A stretch of 30,070 nt of DNA from Actinomycetes bacterium (GCA_023396115.1 JAEWXC010000019.1:1-30070); one strand, 5' to 3'; counted from the stretch's first letter, positions 9,029-18,514 are shown. Program-made: numbers and translations. The notes: generated by a model not told the origin, from the letters alone.

Positions 9029-9133
9029 CTCGCCGCGACGCAGGTCACATCAGCCCGGTTCGACGGACGGCTCCGCCGGTGCGCCGAGCGGTCGCGGACC
9101 GGCCGTGGGCGGCACACGCAGGGGCGACGAGCG

Positions 9134-9215
9134 GTGAGTCCGTGAGGTCTGTGAGGTCGTGAGGAGGAGTTCACACGAGCGAAGCGCAGCGCGAGGGCCG
9201 GTGAAATCTCGCGCT
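9134..9215 (+). promoter_or_regulatory. Nitrate operon leader: direct repeats and hairpin
   Basis: Four GTGAG copies begin at 9134, 9142, 9151 and 9159, a spacing of 8-9 bases, and the last three are GTGAGG. They are followed by TTCAC-N6-GAAGC (9170-9185), which loosely resembles a GlnR-type box (GTNAC-N6-GAAAC). An 8-base inverted repeat AGCGCGAG/CTCGCGCT (9188-9195, 9208-9215) follows with a 12-base loop. All of this lies within about 130 bases upstream of narK, in the 274-base acsA-narK gap. Nitrogen control is inferred from context. No -10/-35 pair was assigned. Confidence 0.35.
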
Positions 9216-9261
9216 CGCACGCTGGTCGCACCCCGTCCCACGGCGCAGCCAAGGAGCGACC

Positions 9262-10788
9262 ATGTCACCACACAGGACCCCCCGTCCCGGTACCGCCACC
9301 GCGGAGCCCGCCGGCACCCCCGGACGTCCGGGCTGGATCAGCGACTGGCGTCCCGAGGACCCGGAGTTCTGGGAGTCCACCGGTCGCCCGGTGGCCCGGC
9401 GCAACCTGTGGGTCTCGATCTTCGCCGAGCACCTGGGGTTCTCGGTGTGGCTGATGTGGAGCGTCTCCTCGGCCTACCTGCTGGCCAGCGGCTTCGACTT
9501 CACCGCCTCCCAGCTGTTCTTCCTGGTCGCGGTGCCCAACCTGGTCGGCTCGCTGCTGCGGGTGCCGTACACGCTGGCGGTGCCGATGTTCGGTGGACGC
9601 AACTGGACCGTGGTCAGCGCCCTGCTGCTGCTGGTGCCCACCGGCCTGTTCATCTGGGCGGTGCAGCACCCCACGACGCCGTACTGGGTGTTCTGCCTGA
9701 TCGCGGCCACGGCCGGGTTCGGCGGCGGCAACTTCGCCTCCTCGATGGCCAACATCAACTTCTTCTTCCCCGCCCGCGCCAAGGGTGCCGCCCTGGGCCT
9801 GAACGCCGCCGGGGGCAACGTCGGCGTCGCGCTGATCCAGTTCGGCCTCCCGGTCGTGGTCGGCGGCGCCGGTGTCTTCGGCCTGGTCCGGGCCAGCGAC
9901 GGCGGCATCCACCTGGCCCGTGCCGGCTGGGTCTACCTGGTGCTGGCGCTGGTCGCCGCCGTCCTGGCGTTCCGGTTCATGGACAACCTGGAGAACGCCA
10001 AGGCCTCCCCCCGCGAGCAGTTGCGGGTGCTCGGCGAGAAGCACACCTGGATCATGTCGCTGCTCTACATCGGCACCTTCGGCTCCTTCATCGGCTACTC
10101 CGCGGCGATGCCGCTGCTGATCAAGCTGAACTTCTTCGTGCCCACCCCGCTGCCCGGCGGGACCGGGATCAACTTCGCCTACTACGCCTTCCTGGGCGCG
10201 CTGGTCGGCTCCATCACCCGACCGTTCGGTGGCTGGCTGGCCGACCGGTTCGGCGGGGCCCGGGTCACCTGCTGGGTCTTCGCGGCGATGGTCGCCGGCA
10301 CCCTGGCGGTGCTGTGGACGCTGACCCAGCTCACCCCCAACCCCGGCGCCGACCCGGCGATAGCCCTGGCCAACACCGAGTGGTTCGGCCTGTTCCTGGC
10401 CTTCTTCCTGCTGGTCTTCGCCGCGACCGGGATCGGCAACGGCTCCACCTACCGGATGATCCCCACCATCTGGCGCACCCGCGCCCTGGCCGCCGTCGAC
10501 CCCGCCGAGCAGGGCGACGAGCAGATCCGCAGTCATGTGCTGGCCCGCGCCAACGCCGGTGCCTCGGCGGCGATCGGGATCATCGGCGCGATCGGTGCCA
10601 TCGGCGGTTTCGCGATCCCGATGACCTTCGGCGCCCCGTGGGTCTCCGACCCCACCGAGGCGGTGCGCACCGCGTTCGCCGTCTTCGCCGGGTTCTACGT
10701 GCTGTGCGGGCTGGTGACCTGGTTCGTCTACCTGCGCCGCCACCTGCTCGTCGCCCGGTTCCCGAGCCTGGCCGCAGCCGGGGTCTGA
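9262..10788 (+). CDS. narK: Nitrate/nitrite MFS transporter (NNP family)
   Basis: A 508-residue inner-membrane transporter that brings nitrate in (and can exchange nitrite) for assimilation. About twelve transmembrane segments are seen. The nitrate signature region (about 152-188) contains GFGGGNFASSMANINFFFP followed by GAALGLNAAGGNVG. Substrate arginines are represented by R100 (SLLRVPYT) and the arginine of GSTYRMIPT. The N-terminal 45 residues are polar, with the WISDWRPEDPEFW motif seen in actinobacterial NarK. AAGGAG lies 6 bases before the ATG. It is the first gene of the nitrate operon and is followed by the reductase after only one base. The placement with assimilatory genes argues for an assimilatory uptake role. 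Confidence 0.93.
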   Translation: MSPHRTPRPGTATAEPAGTPGRPGWISDWRPEDPEFWESTGRPVARRNLWVSIFAEHLGFSVWLMWSVSSAYLLASGFDFTASQLFFLVAVPNLVGSLLRVPYTLAVPMFGGRNWTVVSALLLLVPTGLFIWAVQHPTTPYWVFCLIAATAGFGGGNFASSMANINFFFPARAKGAALGLNAAGGNVGVALIQFGLPVVVGGAGVFGLVRASDGGIHLARAGWVYLVLALVAAVLAFRFMDNLENAKASPREQLRVLGEKHTWIMSLLYIGTFGSFIGYSAAMPLLIKLNFFVPTPLPGGTGINFAYYAFLGALVGSITRPFGGWLADRFGGARVTCWVFAAMVAGTLAVLWTLTQLTPNPGADPAIALANTEWFGLFLAFFLLVFAATGIGNGSTYRMIPTIWRTRALAAVDPAEQGDEQIRSHVLARANAGASAAIGIIGAIGAIGGFAIPMTFGAPWVSDPTEAVRTAFAVFAGFYVLCGLVTWFVYLRRHLLVARFPSLAAAGV

Positions 10789-10789
10789 G

Positions 10790-12884
10790 ATGACCGAGTC
10801 GACCACCGGTGCCACCGGGCGGACCACCCGGACCCACTGCCCCTACTGCTCGCTGCAGTGCGGGATGCGGCTGCAGCGCACCGGCCGATCCCTGGAGGTC
10901 ACCGAGTGGGCGGAGTTCCCGGTCAACGCCGGTGCGCTGTGCCGCAAGGGCTGGACCTCGACCGGTCTGCGCGGGCACCGCGAGCGGCTCACCACCCCGC
11001 TGGTGCGTGACACCGCCACCGGGCAGCTCCGGGCGGCCTCGTGGGAGGAGGCGCTGGGCCGGGTCGCCGAGCAGGTGCAGGCGCTGCAGGCCGCCTCGGG
11101 GCCGGACGCGGTGGCCGTCTTCGGCGGCGGCGGGCTGACCAACGAGAAGGCCTACTCCCTGGGCAAGTTCGCCCGGGTCGCGCTGGGCACCAGCCAGGTC
11201 GACTACAACGGCCGCTGGTGCATGTCCTCGGCCGCGAGCGCCGCCAACCGCAGCCTGGGCCTGGACCGGGGGCTGCCGTTCCCGCTCGCCGACGTGGAGC
11301 AGGCCGACGTCGTGGTGCTGGTCGGGTCCAACCTGGCCGAGACCATGCCCCCGGCCGCCCGGCACCTGGACCGGCTGCGTGAACGCGGCGGACGGCTCGT
11401 GGTGGTCGACCCGCGGGTGACCCCGACCGCCGAACGCGCCGACCTGCACCTGCAGCCGGTACCGGGCACCGACCTGGCCCTGGCCCTGGGCGTGCTGCAC
11501 CAGCTGGTCGCCCTCGACGCCGTCGACACCGACTACCTCGCCACCCGCACCACCGGCTTCGAGGCAGTCGCGGCCAGCGTCACCGCCTGGTGGCCCGAGC
11601 GGGTCGAGCGGGTCACCGGCATCAGCGCCGACCAGGTCCGCGAGCTGGCCGGGCTGCTGGCCGAGCACCCCCGCGCCGTGGTCCTGACCGCCCGCGGCGC
11701 CGAGCAGCACAGCCAGGGCAGCGACACGGTGCTGGCCTGGATCAACGTGGCCCTCGCCCTGGGCCTCCCGGGCCGCGAGTTCGCCGGCTGGGGCTGCCTG
11801 ACCGGCCAGGGCAACGGCCAGGGCGGACGCGAGCACGGCCAGAAGGCCGACCAGCTGCCCGGCTACCGCTCGATCACCGACCCCGCCGCCCGTGCGCACG
11901 TCGCCGCGGTGTGGGGGGGTCGACCCCGACTCCCTGCCCGGCCCGGGCCGCTCGGCCTACGAGCTGCTCGACGCGCTCGGCCAGCCCGGCGGCCCCCGGG
12001 CGCTGCTGGTCTTCGCCAGCAACGTGGTGGTCTCGGCCCCCCGCGCCTCGCACGTCGCCGACCGGCTCGCCGCGCTGGACCTGCTGGTCGTCGCCGACAT
12101 CGTGCTGTCGGAGACCGCCGCCCTGGCCGACGTGGTGCTGCCGGTCACCCAGTGGGCCGAGGAGGACGGCACCATGACCAACCTCGAGGGCCGGGTGATC
12201 GGCCGCCGTCGCGCCGTCACCCCGCCGGCCGGGGTCCGTACCGACCTGGAGGTGCTCGCCGAGCTGGCGCAGCTGCTCGACGCGCCGGTCGCGTTCGACA
12301 CCGACCCCGAGCAGGTCTTCGAGGAGCTGCGCCGCGCCTCGGCCGGCGGCCCCGCCGACTACGCCGGCATCACCTGGGCCCGGATCGAGGCCGAGCAGGG
12401 CGTCTTCTGGCCCTGCCCCGACGAGGACCACCCCGGCACCCCCCGGCTGTTCCGCGACTCCTTCGCCACCCCCGACGGCCGGGCCCGGCTGCTGGTCGTC
12501 GAGCACCGCGGCCCGGCCGAGCAGCCGTGCGCCGAGTACCCGGTGCACCTGACCACCGGCCGGGTGCTGGCCCAGTACCAGTCCGGGGCGCAGACCCGAC
12601 GGATCCGCGACCTGCCCGACGAGGGGCCGTTCGTCCAGCTGCACCCGCTGCTGGCCGACCGGATCGGCGTGCACGACGGTGCCGAGGTGTCGGTGCGCAC
12701 CCGGCGCGGTGAACTCCTCGCCCCGGCCCGGGTCACCGACACCATCCGCCCCGACACCGTCTTCGTCCCCTTCCACTGGGTCGGCGCCAACCGGCTCACC
12801 AACGACGCGCTGGACCCGAGCAGCCGGATGCCGGAGTTCAAGGTGTGCGCCGCGGCGCTCGCCCCGGCCGGGGGCCACCGGTGA
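10790..12884 (+). pseudogene. nasC: Assimilatory nitrate reductase catalytic subunit, frameshifted
   Basis: A molybdopterin oxidoreductase that reduces nitrate to nitrite. The N-terminal [4Fe-4S] ligands are C17, C20, C24 and C51 (HCPYCSLQCGM, ALCRKGW). The expected Mo-binding cysteine is C144 in GRWCMSSAASAANRS, and the C-terminal molybdopterin-dinucleotide-binding domain (VHLTTGRVLAQYQSG onward) is present. The reading frame breaks at a run of seven G (11913-11919). Removing one G turns AVWGGRPR into AVWGVDPDSLPG and restores a single 697-residue protein that ends at 12884, overlapping the next gene. As read, translation would run on in the wrong frame to 12712. All downstream residues remain well conserved, so this is either a homopolymer sequencing error or a very recent mutation. 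Gene naming varies (narB/nasC/nasA). Confidence 0.85.
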
Positions 12885-14365
12885 GCGCCGGCGACGCGAC
12901 CCCCACCGCGCCGGGTGCGGTGGGCCCCGGTGAGCGGATCGTGGTGGTCGGCGCCGGGATGGCCGCCACCCGCCTGGTCGAGGGTCTGGTGGCCCGCGGG
13001 CTGGGGCCCCGGGTCACCGTGCTCGGCGACGAGGCGCACGCCCCCTACAACCGGATCCTGCTCTCGGCGGTGCTCGAGGGCAGCCACAGCGACCGCGAGC
13101 TGACCCTGCGCCGACCCGAGTGGTTCGCCGAGCACGGGGTGGACCTGCGCCTGGGCGCCCGGGTGCTGGGCGTGGACCGGGAGCGCCGCGACGTCATGCT
13201 GGTCGACGGCACCCTGGTCGGCTGGGACCGGCTGGTGCTGGCCACCGGCGCGATCCCCACCCTGCCGCCGATTCGCGGCCTGGTCACCCCCGACGGTCAG
13301 CTGGCCGAGCGGGTCCACCCGTTCCGCAGCGTCGCCGACGCCCGCCGGCTCGGTGCGGCGCTGGACCGGATCGGTCCGCACGGGCGGGCCGTGGTGGTCG
13401 GCGGCGGACTGCTGGGACTCCAGGTCGCCCGCGCCCTGGCCGTGCGCGGGCGCACCGTCGAGGTCGTCGAGGGCGGCGAGCACCTGCTCCGCGCCCAGCT
13501 GGGCGAGCAGGCCGGGCAGGTCCTGGCCCGCGAGCTGCGCCGCCTGGGCACCGACGTCTACACCGGCGTCCGGGCGGTCCGGCTGCGCGGGGACCGCCTG
13601 GTGCTGGACAACGGCCACGAGCTCAGCACCGACCTGGTGGTGCTGACCGCCGGCGGCCGGCCCTCCACGGCCCTGGCTCGCGGCGCCGGGTTGAGCGTGC
13701 GCCGCGGGATCGTCGTCGACGACCGCCTGGCCAGCCCCGACGACCCACGGGTGCACGCCATCGGCGACTGCGCCCAGCACAACGGACGGGTGACCGGCTT
13801 CGTCGGCCCCGCCTGGGAGCAGGCCGAGGTGCTGGCCGGGCTGCTGGCCGGCGGCGCCGAGCGCTACACCGGCAGCCGCAACGTCGCCCGGCTCCGCGCC
13901 AGCGACCTGGAGGTCGCCGTGCTCGGCGACCCCGAGCAGACCGACGGCCAGGTCGTCGAGGTGTGCAACCCGGTGGCCCGCACGCACCGCAAGCTGGTGG
14001 TGCGCCACGGCGTGGTGGTCGCCGCCGCGCTGGTCGGCGACGTCACCCACGTCGGGCTGATCACCCAGCACTACGACCGCGGCACGGTGCTCGGCGCCCA
14101 GGAGCCCGCCGCGCTGCTGCTGCCGCCCCGGACCACCGCCCCCACCCAGCTGCACGACGACACCGAGATCTGCAGCTGCGCCGGGGTCAGCGCCGGACGG
14201 ATCCGGGCCTGCTCCTCCCTGGAGCAGGTGGTCACCAGCACCCGCGCCACCACCGGCTGCGGCGGTTGCTCCGCAGCCGTCCGGCAACTCCTCGCCTCCC
14301 GCACCACCACCGCCGCGGCCACCCCGGCCGCGCCGGCGACCGCCGACGAAAGGGCCCCCCGATGA
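12881..14365 (+). CDS. FAD/NAD(P)H oxidoreductase with BFD [2Fe-2S] domain, nitrate reductase electron-transfer subunit
   Basis: A 494-residue flavoprotein. Two Rossmann motifs are visible: VVVGAGMAATRLVEGL (about 21-36, FAD) and VVVGGGLLGLQVA (about 171-183, NAD(P)H). An ATG motif (ATGAIP, 121-126) and the FAD-closing HAIGDCA (292-298) are also present. The C-terminus carries a bacterioferritin-associated-ferredoxin-like cluster with CSC at 431-433 and CGGC at 460-463. NasB of Bacillus and NasC of Klebsiella have this design and pass NADH electrons to the nitrate reductase, which here lacks its own BFD domain. The GTG at 12881 overlaps the reductase stop, and the end overlaps nirB (ATGA). 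An Ala/Thr-rich tail of about 25 residues ends the protein. Confidence 0.87.
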   Translation: MSAGDATPTAPGAVGPGERIVVVGAGMAATRLVEGLVARGLGPRVTVLGDEAHAPYNRILLSAVLEGSHSDRELTLRRPEWFAEHGVDLRLGARVLGVDRERRDVMLVDGTLVGWDRLVLATGAIPTLPPIRGLVTPDGQLAERVHPFRSVADARRLGAALDRIGPHGRAVVVGGGLLGLQVARALAVRGRTVEVVEGGEHLLRAQLGEQAGQVLARELRRLGTDVYTGVRAVRLRGDRLVLDNGHELSTDLVVLTAGGRPSTALARGAGLSVRRGIVVDDRLASPDDPRVHAIGDCAQHNGRVTGFVGPAWEQAEVLAGLLAGGAERYTGSRNVARLRASDLEVAVLGDPEQTDGQVVEVCNPVARTHRKLVVRHGVVVAAALVGDVTHVGLITQHYDRGTVLGAQEPAALLLPPRTTAPTQLHDDTEICSCAGVSAGRIRACSSLEQVVTSTRATTGCGGCSAAVRQLLASRTTTAAATPAAPATADERAPR

Positions 14366-16920
14366 ACACCCGAGTCCGCTCCACGATCGTCGTCATCGGC
14401 CACGGCATGGTGGGCCACCGCTTCGTGCAGGCCGCCGTCGAGCGCGGCCTGACCGAGACCCACGACCTGGTCGTCATCGGCGAGGAGAGCCGCCCCGCCT
14501 ACGACCGGGTCGCGCTCACCTCGTTCTTCGAGGTCGGCGCCGACGCGCTCTCGCTGCTGCCCCAGGGGCACTACCCGGACCCGCGGGTGCGGCTGGTGAC
14601 CGGCGTGGCCGTGGACGGCCTGGACACCGCCGCCCGGAGGGTCACCCTGGCCGACGGCGAGGTGATCGACTACGAGGTCGCCGTGCTGGCCACCGGCTCG
14701 GCGCCGTTCGTGCCGCCGATCCCCGGCAAGGACCTGCCGGGCTGCTTCGTCTACCGCACCATCGACGACCTGCTCGCGATCCGTGACGCCGCCGCCGGTG
14801 CCCGGACCGGGGCCGTGATCGGCGGCGGCCTGCTGGGGCTGGAGGCCGCCAACGCGCTGGCCGGTCTGGGGCTGGAGACCCACGTGGTGGAGATGGCGCC
14901 GCGGCTGATGGCGGTGCAGGTCGACGACGCCGGCGGCGCCACCCTGCAGCGGCACGTGGAACGGCTCGGGCTGCAGGTGCACACGGGTGCCGCCACCCGG
15001 GCCGTGCACGAGGTCGACGGCCGCGCCGCCGGGCTGGTCCTGGACGGGGTCGAGGAGCCGGTCCCCGCCGACGTGGTGGTCTTCTCCGCCGGGGTGCGCC
15101 CCCGCGACCAGCTGGCCCGCGACGCCGGTCTGGACGTGGCCGAGCGGGGCGGGGTCTTGGTCGACGAGCAGTGCCGCACCTCCGACCCGCAGGTGTTCGC
15201 GATCGGCGAGTGCGCGGCCCCCGACGGGCGGATGTACGGCCTGGTCGCCCCCGGCTACGCGATGGCCGAGGTCGTTGTCGACGCCCTGCTGGCCGGGCCC
15301 GGCACGTTCACCGGCGCCGACATGAGCACCAAGCTGAAGCTGATGGGCGTCGACGTGGCCAGCTTCGGCGACGCCTTCGCCAGCACCCCTGACGCCCTGG
15401 AGCTGGTCTTCTCCGACTCCGTCGCCGGGGTCTACAAGAAGCTGGTGGTCAGCGAGGACGGCACCCGGCTGCTCGGCGGCATCCTGGTCGGCGACGCCTC
15501 CGCCTACGGCGTGCTGCGCCCGATGGCGGCCTCCGGGCTGCCGCTGCCGGCCAACCCCGAGGAGCTGATCCTGCCCGCCTCCAGCGGCACCGGCCCCGAC
15601 GTGGGGCTGCCCGACGAGGCGGTGGTCTGCTCGTGCAACAACGTCACCAAGGCCCAGGTGGTGGACCGGGTGGCCCGCGAGGACGACCCGTGCGCCGACG
15701 CGGCCTGCGTCACCGCCTGCTCGAAGGCCGGCAGCACCTGCGGGTCCTGCAAGCCGCTGGTCAAGAAGATCGTCGAGGACCACTTCGCCGCCACCGGCCG
15801 GACCGTGGACCGCAGCCTGTGCGAGCACTTCGCGATGACCCGGGCCGAGCTGTTCGACGTGGTCGCGGTGCACGGCCTGACCACCTTCGACGAGATCGTC
15901 ACCGGCCACGGCACCGGTCGGGGCTGTGACGTCTGCAAGCCGGCGGTCGCCTCGATCCTGGCCAGCCTGCTCAACCACCACGTGCTCGACGCCGACCAGG
16001 TCACCAACCAGGACACCAACGACCGGTACCTGGCCAACATCCAGCGCAACGGCTCCTACTCGGTGGTGCCGCGCATCCCCGGCGGCGAGATCACCCCCGA
16101 AGGCCTGATCGTGATCGGGGAGGTGGCCCGGGACTTCGGGCTCTACACCAAGATCACCGGCGGCCAGCGCATCGACCTGTTCGGTGCCCGGGTCGAGGAG
16201 CTGCCCGCCATCTGGCGCCGGCTGGTCGACGCCGGGTTCGAGTCCGGGCACGCCTACGGCAAGTCGCTGCGCACGGTGAAGTCCTGCGTCGGGTCGACCT
16301 GGTGCCGGTTCGGGGTGCAGGACTCCACCACGATGGCCATCGACCTGGAGCTGCGCTACCGGGGGCTGCGCTCGCCGCACAAGCTCAAGGGCGGGGTCAG
16401 CGGCTGTGCCCGGGAGTGTGCCGAGGCGCGGGGCAAGGACTTCGGGGTGATCGCCACCGAGAAGGGCTGGAACCTCTACGTCGGCGGCAACGGCGGCGCC
16501 ACCCCGGCCCACGCCCAGCTGCTGGCCGCGGACCTGGACGAGACCACCCTGGTGCGGTACCTGGACCGGTTCCTCATGTACTACGTGCGCACCGCCGACC
16601 GGCTGCAGCGGACCTCCACCTGGCTGGCCTCCCTGGACGGGGGCCTGGACCGGCTGCGTGAGGTGGTCGTGGACGACGCGATGGGGCTGGGCCAGGAGCT
16701 GGAGGCGGCGATGGCCACCCACGTGGGCACCTACTTCGACGAGTGGCGCGCCACCCTGGACGACCCCGAGAAGGTCGCCCGGTTCGTGTCGTTCCTCAAC
16801 GCCCCCGACGTGCCCGACGCGCACATCACCTTCGACACCGAGCGGGGCCAGCGGGTGCCCGCGGAGTCCGGGGGACCGGTCCTGCTCGGCGCCAGCATCG
16901 GCGTGGGAGCGCCCCAGTGA
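14362..16920 (+). CDS. nirB: Nitrite reductase [NAD(P)H] large subunit
   Basis: An 852-residue cytosolic enzyme for six-electron reduction of nitrite to ammonium. Order of domains: FAD/NAD(P)H oxidoreductase (1-about 400, VVIGHGMVGHRF and AVIGGGLLGLEAANALAGLG), two BFD-type [2Fe-2S] modules (the first with CSC 423-425 and CGSC 460-463, the second around RGCDVCKPA), and the siroheme/[4Fe-4S] domain. The siroheme-cluster cysteines appear as C642-X5-C648 (CVGSTWC) and C682-X3-C686 (CARECAEARG). The length is normal for the family. The ATG overlaps the preceding stop. The first 400 residues are clearly related to the preceding flavoprotein, so the pair probably arose from one ancestral module. 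Confidence 0.96.
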   Translation: MNTRVRSTIVVIGHGMVGHRFVQAAVERGLTETHDLVVIGEESRPAYDRVALTSFFEVGADALSLLPQGHYPDPRVRLVTGVAVDGLDTAARRVTLADGEVIDYEVAVLATGSAPFVPPIPGKDLPGCFVYRTIDDLLAIRDAAAGARTGAVIGGGLLGLEAANALAGLGLETHVVEMAPRLMAVQVDDAGGATLQRHVERLGLQVHTGAATRAVHEVDGRAAGLVLDGVEEPVPADVVVFSAGVRPRDQLARDAGLDVAERGGVLVDEQCRTSDPQVFAIGECAAPDGRMYGLVAPGYAMAEVVVDALLAGPGTFTGADMSTKLKLMGVDVASFGDAFASTPDALELVFSDSVAGVYKKLVVSEDGTRLLGGILVGDASAYGVLRPMAASGLPLPANPEELILPASSGTGPDVGLPDEAVVCSCNNVTKAQVVDRVAREDDPCADAACVTACSKAGSTCGSCKPLVKKIVEDHFAATGRTVDRSLCEHFAMTRAELFDVVAVHGLTTFDEIVTGHGTGRGCDVCKPAVASILASLLNHHVLDADQVTNQDTNDRYLANIQRNGSYSVVPRIPGGEITPEGLIVIGEVARDFGLYTKITGGQRIDLFGARVEELPAIWRRLVDAGFESGHAYGKSLRTVKSCVGSTWCRFGVQDSTTMAIDLELRYRGLRSPHKLKGGVSGCARECAEARGKDFGVIATEKGWNLYVGGNGGATPAHAQLLAADLDETTLVRYLDRFLMYYVRTADRLQRTSTWLASLDGGLDRLREVVVDDAMGLGQELEAAMATHVGTYFDEWRATLDDPEKVARFVSFLNAPDVPDAHITFDTERGQRVPAESGGPVLLGASIGVGAPQ

Positions 16921-16979
16921 GTGCCCCGGTGAACGCCCCCGTATCCCTCGCAGATCGGTCCCAGCACCCGGAGGTTCCC

Positions 16980-17360
16980 GTGTCACAACCCGTGTCCCAG
17001 CCCCTGCCCGACGCCGTCGCCGTGTGCCGCTTCGACCAGGTCCCCCGCGAGGGTGGCGTGGCGGTGCTGGTCGCCGGTCGCGCAGTTGCGATCTTCCGGA
17101 CGTGGAACGGAAACATCCACGCAACATGCAACTACGACCCTTGGTCCGGTGCCTCGGTGCTGTCCCGCGGAATCGTCGGGACCCGGGGGGAACGCGACGT
17201 GGTCTCCTCGCCGATGCACAAGCAGGCCTTCGACCTGCGCACCGGCGTCTGCCTGGAGGACGAGTCGGTGGTGCTGGAGACGTTCGACTGCCAGGTGGTC
17301 GACGGAGTGGTCTGGGTGGGCAGCGGGTCCACCCGGGCAGAGGGAGGTACGTCACCGTGA
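16980..17360 (+). CDS. nirD: Nitrite reductase [NAD(P)H] small subunit
   Basis: A 126-residue Rieske-fold partner of NirB. The family pattern NYDPWSGASVLSRGIVG and then SSPMHKQAFDLRTGVCLED is present. As in other NirD proteins the Rieske Cys/His cluster ligands are absent, so it is structural and not redox-active. The GTG at 16980 is chosen because GGAGG lies 5 bases upstream. An in-frame GTG at 16917, overlapping the nirB stop, would add 21 residues of low-complexity sequence (APVNAPVSLADRS), and coupling from nirB makes this alternative possible. The gene overlaps the regulator downstream. Confidence 0.93.
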   Translation: MSQPVSQPLPDAVAVCRFDQVPREGGVAVLVAGRAVAIFRTWNGNIHATCNYDPWSGASVLSRGIVGTRGERDVVSSPMHKQAFDLRTGVCLEDESVVLETFDCQVVDGVVWVGSGSTRAEGGTSP

Positions 17361-18514
17361 CGTCAGGAGCCGTCCAGCACGACCCCGTCCCCGCCGACGC
17401 GTCCGGGGGGTCCCTGGCCGGCTTCCGGGTGGGCATCACCGCGGCCCGCAAGGTCGAGGAGCAGACCGCGCTGCTGACCCGCCGCGGCGCCGAGGTGGTG
17501 TGGGGGCGGGCGTTGTCGTCCGAACCCCACCACGTCGACGCCGAGGAGCTGCGCGCCGCCACCACCCAGGTGCTGGCGGCCCCGGTCGACATCTTCCTGG
17601 CCACCACCGGGATCGGGATGAAGGCGTGGCTGGCGGCCGCGCAGGAGTGGGGACTGCTCGAGGACCTGCTCGCCGCGCTGGGTCGGGCCGAGATCCTGGC
17701 CCGCGGGCCGAAGAGCGTCGGGGTGCTGCGCCGGGCCGGCCTGCGCGAGCTGTGGGCACCGGAGTCGGAGTGCTTCGAGGACGTGCTGGCGCACCTGCGC
17801 GGCCGGGACCTCACCGGCACCCGGATCGTGGTGCAGGAGCACGGCCAGTCGTTGTCGATGGTGGCGCACGCGCTGCGTCGCCAGGGAGCCGAGGTGCTCA
17901 CCGTCGCGATCTACCGCGTCGAGCGGGCCGAGGACCCCACCGGGCTGTTCGCCCTGGTCGAGGAGGTCGCCGCCCGCCGGGTCGACGCGGTCACGTTCAC
18001 CGCCGCCCCCGCGGTGGCCTCCCTGATGGAGGCCGCCACCTCCACCGGGCTGCGCGACGAGGTGGTGGCGGCGTTCTCCAGCGACGTGCTGGCCTGCTGC
18101 GTGGGTCAGGTGACCGCGGCGGCGTTCGAGATGTGGGGCGTGCCGACGGTGCACCCCGAACGGTCCCGGCTGGCGGCGATGGTCAAGCTGCTCGAGGCCG
18201 AGCTCCCCTCGCGCCGCGCCGGGTTCAGCGTGGAGCTGGCCGGCGGGTCCACGCTGCTGCTGCACGACGACCAGGTCCTGCTGGACGGGGTGGCGGTCCG
18301 GCTCTCCCCGGCCCCGGCCGCGGTGCTGGCGGCCCTGGTGGTCAACCCCGGCCAGGTGGTCTCCCGGTCGACGCTGCTGCACGAGCTGCCGAGCGCGGGA
18401 AGCGGCTCCGAGCACGCGGTGGAGATGGCCGTGGCCCGGTTGCGGTCCGCGATCGGCACCCGCGCGGTGCAGACGGTCGTCAAGCGCGGCTACCGGCTGG
18501 CGGTCGCCGGGTGA
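17357..18514 (+). CDS. nnaR: HemD-like/winged-helix nitrate assimilation regulator (NnaR type)
   Basis: A 385-residue two-domain protein. Residues of about 20-280 form a uroporphyrinogen-III synthase (HemD) fold (GFRVGITAARKVEEQTALLTRRGAEV at the start, then VDAVTFTAAPAVASLMEAA). The last 95 residues are an OmpR/PhoB-like winged helix (VRLSPAPAAVLAALVVNPGQVVSRSTLL, then VEMAVARLRSAIG and VVKRGYRLAV). This fusion is the architecture of actinobacterial NnaR, which activates nitrate/nitrite assimilation genes with GlnR. The HemD domain may act as a ligand sensor and is probably not a biosynthetic enzyme. The GTG overlaps the nirD stop and the end overlaps the chelatase, so the regulator is built into its own target operon. 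Database annotation as 'uroporphyrinogen-III synthase' would be misleading. Confidence 0.88.
   Translation: MTSGAVQHDPVPADASGGSLAGFRVGITAARKVEEQTALLTRRGAEVVWGRALSSEPHHVDAEELRAATTQVLAAPVDIFLATTGIGMKAWLAAAQEWGLLEDLLAALGRAEILARGPKSVGVLRRAGLRELWAPESECFEDVLAHLRGRDLTGTRIVVQEHGQSLSMVAHALRRQGAEVLTVAIYRVERAEDPTGLFALVEEVAARRVDAVTFTAAPAVASLMEAATSTGLRDEVVAAFSSDVLACCVGQVTAAAFEMWGVPTVHPERSRLAAMVKLLEAELPSRRAGFSVELAGGSTLLLHDDQVLLDGVAVRLSPAPAAVLAALVVNPGQVVSRSTLLHELPSAGSGSEHAVEMAVARLRSAIGTRAVQTVVKRGYRLAVAG

Noticed and set aside
11914..12712. Continuation of the nitrate reductase in its starting frame
   Set aside because: After the G run this frame becomes Arg/Pro-rich noise, while the +1-shifted frame carries the conserved C-terminal domain to 12884.
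14071..17901. Very long open frame (1276 codons) on the - strand across nirB and nnaR
   Set aside because: It is antisense to clearly conserved genes, has repetitive Gly/Val/Gln/His composition and arises from the GC-rich codon pattern of the true genes.
17357..18514. Simple uroporphyrinogen-III synthase (hemD)
   Set aside because: The C-terminal winged-helix domain and the operon position point to an NnaR-type regulator.
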